NCBI GenBank assembly: GCA_964407525.1
Contig: CAYOWC010000191.1
Span: forward strand, 1 to 9,581
Direction of reading: 5' to 3'
DNA: 9,581 nucleotides
Source: DUZB01 sp964407525
Lineage (GTDB): Bacteria > Desulfobacterota > DSM-4660 > Desulfatiglandales > Desulfatiglandaceae
Part shown: piece after piece, positions 6,434 to 9,581 of the stretch
How positions within the stretch are numbered: the first letter of the stretch is position 1
Layout: every line of letters begins with the position of its first letter
Position numbers and translations under genes: made by a program
The notes under the pieces: model-generated
Database searches by the model: none
The model's input: the letters and a program-made list of their open reading frames with translations, nothing else
What the model was told of the DNA's origin: nothing

Positions 6434-6712
6434 GTGACCATCAAGGGTGGCGTAAAAGTGAGTGTAGAAATCTCAGGTTGGCTGAAGTCTTACTTCGCTG
6501 AAAGCAGTATGTGCGCTGTCACTGCGTCTCCCCTTCCGGAAGCGATTGAGGAGGTGATCGATCAGATTTTTCAGCGTGCCATCTCGACAGTTCCCCAAGG
6601 CGGAATCATGGTAACCATAAATGGCAGCCGGGCAGACAAACTAATCAAAAATGAATATCAGCTTCAAGATGGAGACAGATTCTGCCTGATTCCTATTGTA
6701 GCGGGCGGATAA
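6434..6712 (+). CDS. MoaD/ThiS-family ubiquitin-like small protein with C-terminal Gly-Gly
   Basis: The 92-residue protein has the pattern of a beta-grasp sulfur carrier: an opening strand VKVSVEISGWLKSYF (7-21), a helix around 35-52, VTINGSRA (60-67), the DGDRFCLIPIV strand (79-89) and a terminal VAGG. In MoaD and ThiS the terminal glycine is adenylated and thiocarboxylated to donate sulfur. MoaD-like genes directly beside AOR genes are a recurrent arrangement, so a role in making or sulfurating the tungsten/molybdenum pterin for the upstream enzyme is likely but inferred. It starts at GTG 6434, 6 bases after the AOR stop. Its ribosome-binding site AGAGGTGA (6420-6427) contains that stop codon, suggesting tight coupling. 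A second GTG at 6458 gives an 84-residue form closer to the usual MoaD length and cannot be excluded. No activating MoeB/ThiF-type enzyme is in the window. Confidence 0.85.
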   Translation: MTIKGGVKVSVEISGWLKSYFAESSMCAVTASPLPEAIEEVIDQIFQRAISTVPQGGIMVTINGSRADKLIKNEYQLQDGDRFCLIPIVAGG

Positions 6713-6732
6713 AGAGGAACAAAAGGGGCCAA

Positions 6733-7746
6733 ATGCCTGTAACCTTAAAAGACGTGGCAAAGCTTGCTTCTGTTTCCGCCCAAACCGTATCCAATGTTGT
6801 AAACGGAAGGAGGAACGTTCGCTCCGAAACCAGATTCAGGGTGCTGGAAGCCTGCGAAGAACTCAACTACACCCCGAATGCTGTGGCCAGAAGTCTGGTC
6901 ACTCGCAAGAGCTTCACTATTGGCCTGGTCGTTACGAATATCCGCAATCCGATCTACGGCGAGATCGTAGATATTACAGCAGAGGTTGCGGAAAGGTACG
7001 GCTATTCCGTTATTGTAGGGAATACGAAACGCGATTCGGCCAGCGAATTACGGATTGTCAATCTTTTGCTTAGCCAGCGGGTGGACGGCGTGCTTTTAGC
7101 CTCAGGGGCTTGGGACAGCACCGCAACAGAACTCCTTCAAAGCTCGGGAATTCCCGTGGTGAGAATCCATTATCATCCCAAGAAATTAAACACGGACTAT
7201 TTTGGGGTAGACAACTGCGAAGGCACACGTCTTGCCACAGCCCACCTGATCTCTCTCGGCCAAAAAAAGATAGGTTTTGTTAACGGTCCCTATTCTTCCA
7301 TTAGCATTCAGAGAGAACAAGGATATCGGGATGCAATGAGCGTTGCGGATCTACCGGTAAATAAAGACTGGATGGTCGACGGTGGCTTCACAAGGGAGCA
7401 AGCCTACAAGACTAGCAAAATCATCCTCGCTAATAATTCAAGACCCACGGCATTTGTCTGTGCAAGTGATTTGATGGCCATCGGTATCATGGACGCAGCC
7501 AGTGATTTAAGTTTGAATGTCCCGGATGACCTGGCCTTGGTGGGTTTTGATGACATGTTCTTGGCTTCAATTCGAGCCATTGCTCTTACCACCATCCGAT
7601 TTGACATGACTGGACTTGCCGAGATGGCCCTGTTACGACTTCTCAACAAAATGTCAGATGAGGGGGTAAAGGACCAAATAAAATATCAAACCATATCGCC
7701 AGAACTCATAATTCGCCGAAGCTCAGGTTCGAAACCTGACTGCTGA
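6733..7746 (+). CDS. LacI/GalR-family transcriptional repressor
   Basis: The 337-residue protein is a DNA-binding regulator expected to respond to a small sugar-like ligand. The N-terminal helix-turn-helix is unmistakable (TLKDVAKLASVSAQTVSNVV, residues 4-23), followed by the hinge helix PNAVARSLVTRKS (48-60) with the minor-groove Leu55. Recognition-helix residues are A16, Q17 and N21, where LacI has Tyr, Gln and Arg. The rest is a periplasmic-binding-protein-like effector domain: FTIGLVVTNIRNPIYGEIV (61-79), QRVDGVLLASG, and near the end DDLALVGFDD. It lies 20 bases after the MoaD-like gene and is probably co-transcribed, so it would control its own synthesis along with the operon. A possible operator lies at 428-450. 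It is the last gene of the cluster. A 7-bp stem (7723-7729 with 7733-7739) overlaps its final codons but is not followed by a T-run. Confidence 0.94.
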   Translation: MPVTLKDVAKLASVSAQTVSNVVNGRRNVRSETRFRVLEACEELNYTPNAVARSLVTRKSFTIGLVVTNIRNPIYGEIVDITAEVAERYGYSVIVGNTKRDSASELRIVNLLLSQRVDGVLLASGAWDSTATELLQSSGIPVVRIHYHPKKLNTDYFGVDNCEGTRLATAHLISLGQKKIGFVNGPYSSISIQREQGYRDAMSVADLPVNKDWMVDGGFTREQAYKTSKIILANNSRPTAFVCASDLMAIGIMDAASDLSLNVPDDLALVGFDDMFLASIRAIALTTIRFDMTGLAEMALLRLLNKMSDEGVKDQIKYQTISPELIIRRSSGSKPDC

Positions 7747-8076
7747 GTCCTGCAGGTTCGTTTCTTCTGATCAAGCGCCATAGAGCCCTTCTCTTTTCCA
7801 TTTTTCAATTATTCGTCAGTATGATAATCCAATCGTCCTAAATCAGTTTCTTACCCACGACACCTTTGCCAGCTTTTCATATATCGATTTTGATAGAATA
7901 CAGTCTAAACGTAATGTCAACGCCAGTTGGTCAGCGAATTCCCATTTTTTTGCTATCCAATGTAAAATGCTTTTTACTGAATCCATAGAAGCTATATTTG
8001 CGTCCACCCGCGGTATGTGGTAAATTGGACATACAATCGCACGTTTCTCTATTTTTAAAAAAAGGGCCTTCCGAAC
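7747..8076. other. 330-bp intergenic region between the repressor and the SBP pair
   Basis: No supportable gene is present. The octamer CAGGTTCG at 7724-7731, inside the end of the repressor gene, is repeated at 7753-7760 within CCTGCAGG, but no clean intrinsic terminator was found. A weak promoter candidate for the next gene is TTGCGT (7998-8003), a 17-bp spacer and TAAATT (8021-8026), with three and four of six consensus matches. Open frames on the minus strand here (7843-8106 and 7931-8152) overlap each other and the next gene and have no recognisable features. Confidence 0.4.
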
Positions 8077-8826
8077 GTGAGAAAGCGAATAAGAAACGTA
8101 ACCCAATTGTTGATCGTCTTGGCTGCCTCATTCTGTTTGCCTGGAATGTCATTTGCCGAAAAAATTGTTGTTTACTCCGCAGTCTACCCCCCTTATCAAA
8201 TGGTTCAAGATGGGAAATTGACAGGCGTTAATACTGAAATAGTCAAGGCTATCTTCCATCATTCAGGGATTCCATTTGAAATCAAATATGTACCCTGGTC
8301 TCGGGCTCAAAAGATCGTCGGCAAGGATAGCCTTGAGAATTCAGCAATCTATTGTCTTGGAAGAAACAAACAAAGAGAACAGCAATACAAATGGGTTGGA
8401 GTCTATTTTTATCAAAAAGTCAGCTTCCTGACTTTGAAAAATTCCGGTGTAAAAATAGAGGATCTTGACGACATAAAGAAATACGTCATCGGTCTCGTAC
8501 GGGGAGATATCATCACTCAACAGCTCATGTCACAGGGAACCATCGGAAAGCATGAAATGGTGAGTGACGATATCCTGAATATTAAGAAATTGTTCAAAAA
8601 GAGAGTGCAAACAATCGTAACTTCCGTACTTGCTGCAAGATATATCGCAAAGGAAAACGGTCTTGATCCCAATCAAATTGAATCGCAGTATGATGTGTCG
8701 ACAGTTGAATTCAATCTGGCCCTATCAAAAAAAACATCAGATGCGATATGGTCGAAATTGCATGCTTCACTAAAGGTATTGCTGAACAATGGCACCATTG
8801 AGAAAATTATTGATAAATGGCAATGA
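8077..8826 (+). CDS. periplasmic solute-binding protein, family 3 (SBP_bac_3), apparently orphan
   Basis: The 249-residue protein starts with GTG; an in-frame stop at 8056-8058 rules out any earlier ATG, and the signal peptide needs this start. Residues 1-27 are a classical signal peptide cut after MSFA. The mature part begins EKIVVYSAVYPPY, the usual first strand of family-3 proteins, then GVNTEIVKAIF (50-60), YVPWSRAQ (71-78), KWVGVYFYQKVSF (105-117) and a C-terminal LNNGTIEKIIDKW (236-248). The VPW-x-RA motif marks a subgroup common in delta- and gammaproteobacteria that often lacks its own permease genes, and none is seen here. The ribosome-binding site is weak (AAGGG about 10 bases upstream). 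The ligand is unknown; amino acids or other small solutes are typical. It could serve a permease encoded elsewhere or act as a sensor partner. The paralogous next gene starts 21 bases downstream. Confidence 0.88.
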   Translation: MRKRIRNVTQLLIVLAASFCLPGMSFAEKIVVYSAVYPPYQMVQDGKLTGVNTEIVKAIFHHSGIPFEIKYVPWSRAQKIVGKDSLENSAIYCLGRNKQREQQYKWVGVYFYQKVSFLTLKNSGVKIEDLDDIKKYVIGLVRGDIITQQLMSQGTIGKHEMVSDDILNIKKLFKKRVQTIVTSVLAARYIAKENGLDPNQIESQYDVSTVEFNLALSKKTSDAIWSKLHASLKVLLNNGTIEKIIDKWQ

Positions 8827-8847
8827 ATCAGAAAGAGAGGTGAAAAC

Positions 8848-9581
8848 ATGAGATTCCCAAAAATTCAAGCCCTTGCGTTGGCCCTTTGCCTTTTTTTGAC
8901 CACATTCGGCAGCCAAGTTTGTGCTGATGGCAAGAAAATTGTCCTTGCCCATGAAACTTCCTGGGCCCCTCACTACGGAAAAACCCTGGAACAGGGAGGC
9001 TATACTGTTGAAATTATCAGGGAAGCCCTCAAACGAGTCGGCTATACCTTGGACATCGTATGGCTGCCCTGGAAAAAGGCACAAGTGAAAGCCGCAAGAG
9101 GGGTTTACGACGGTCTTGGAGCTTCCTACTATACGGAAGAAAGGGCAACCAAATTTGCCTATTCAGACCCTATAGCTGACACGGAAGTGGTTTTCTTTAA
9201 AAGGACCGAAGATAACATCAAATATTCTAAGCTGGAAGATTTGAAACCTTACAAAATAGGAACCGGGTTTGGGTATGGCTATCCTGAGGAATTTGCAAAG
9301 GCTGACTACCTGGAAAAGATTGAAGCGTATGAGCTTAAAACAAATATAACAAGGCTATTGCATAAACGAATTGACCTGATAATCGGATCTCGAAAAGCCG
9401 TCCTTTTTTATTTAAAGAAACACTACTCCGACAAAACAGATTCTTTAGAAATATTAGGGGCCCCTTTGGAAACGCTGTCGCTCTACGTTCCTTTTTCAAA
9501 AATGAAACCCAATTACAAACAAAGGGTTGAGGATTTCAATCGAGGGCTAAGAATGATCAAGCATGATGGGACTTATCAAAA
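8848..9581 (+). CDS. periplasmic solute-binding protein, family 3 (SBP_bac_3), 3' end outside the window
   Basis: The frame is open from ATG 8848 to the window edge: 244 complete codons and no stop, so the gene is cut by the window and probably nearly complete, given that family members are about 250-270 residues. GAGGTGA (8837-8843) is a good ribosome-binding site. Residues 1-26 form a signal peptide probably cut after VCA. The mature part shows KKIVLAHETSWAPH (29-42), GYTVEIIREALKRVGY (51-66), WLPWKKAQ (72-79), GVYDGLGASYYTEERATKFA (85-104) with the family's conserved Thr-x-x-Arg region, LEDLKPYKIGTGFGY (129-143) and RIDLIIGSRKAV (174-185). It shares the PW-x-x-AQ motif at the same position as the preceding protein, so the two are diverged paralogues, likely co-transcribed. 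Function and ligand are unknown; a permease or sensor gene may lie beyond the window. Confidence 0.88.
   Translation, partial: MRFPKIQALALALCLFLTTFGSQVCADGKKIVLAHETSWAPHYGKTLEQGGYTVEIIREALKRVGYTLDIVWLPWKKAQVKAARGVYDGLGASYYTEERATKFAYSDPIADTEVVFFKRTEDNIKYSKLEDLKPYKIGTGFGYGYPEEFAKADYLEKIEAYELKTNITRLLHKRIDLIIGSRKAVLFYLKKHYSDKTDSLEILGAPLETLSLYVPFSKMKPNYKQRVEDFNRGLRMIKHDGTYQ

Noticed and set aside
7723..7739. Intrinsic terminator of the operon (TCAGGTT-CGA-AACCTGA)
   Set aside because: The stem lies inside the last repressor codons and no T-run follows.
7843..8152. Two overlapping minus-strand open frames before the first SBP gene
   Set aside because: They overlap each other and the SBP signal peptide, in AT-rich DNA, and resemble nothing known.

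Overview
The window looks like a chromosomal piece of an anaerobic bacterium, most likely a sulfate-reducing or related Desulfobacterota ('deltaproteobacterium'). The lineage call is an inference from three things: a tungsten/molybdenum aldehyde:ferredoxin oxidoreductase (AOR) family gene paired with a MoaD/ThiS-like gene, orphan family-3 solute-binding proteins, and a short hairpin repeat of the GTCATTCCCGCG type that is common in such genomes. No rRNA, tRNA, CRISPR array or transposase is visible.

Layout. Positions 1-605 carry no convincing gene. A 117-bp MITE-like element with perfect 11-bp terminal inverted repeats (8-124) is followed by an AT-rich stretch (about 130-398) and then a leader of normal composition holding a perfect 12-bp palindrome (432-443), a possible operator. 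Positions 606-7746 hold six genes on the + strand: a periplasmic sugar-type binding protein, a double-domain RbsA-type ATPase, an RbsC-type permease, an AOR-family oxidoreductase, a MoaD/ThiS-like ubiquitin-fold protein ending in Gly-Gly, and a LacI-family repressor. From the ATPase onward the genes overlap or lie at most 40 bp apart. The one large internal gap (1719-1931) starts with a strong hairpin just after the binding-protein stop codon. Positions 7747-8076 are a 330-bp gap with no supported gene. From 8077 two tandem family-3 periplasmic binding proteins follow; the second runs off the window end.

How the genes may work together. The first three genes form a complete importer for a sugar-like ligand. 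The LacI-family protein is the obvious candidate local regulator. The only metabolic enzyme in the cluster is the AOR. There is no sugar kinase, isomerase or aldolase. The simplest reading, which is inference, is that an imported aldehyde-bearing or aldehyde-yielding compound is oxidised to the acid with electrons going to ferredoxin, and that the MoaD-like protein supports the pyranopterin cofactor or its sulfuration. The substrate cannot be named from sequence. The two binding proteins at the end look like a separate transcription unit.
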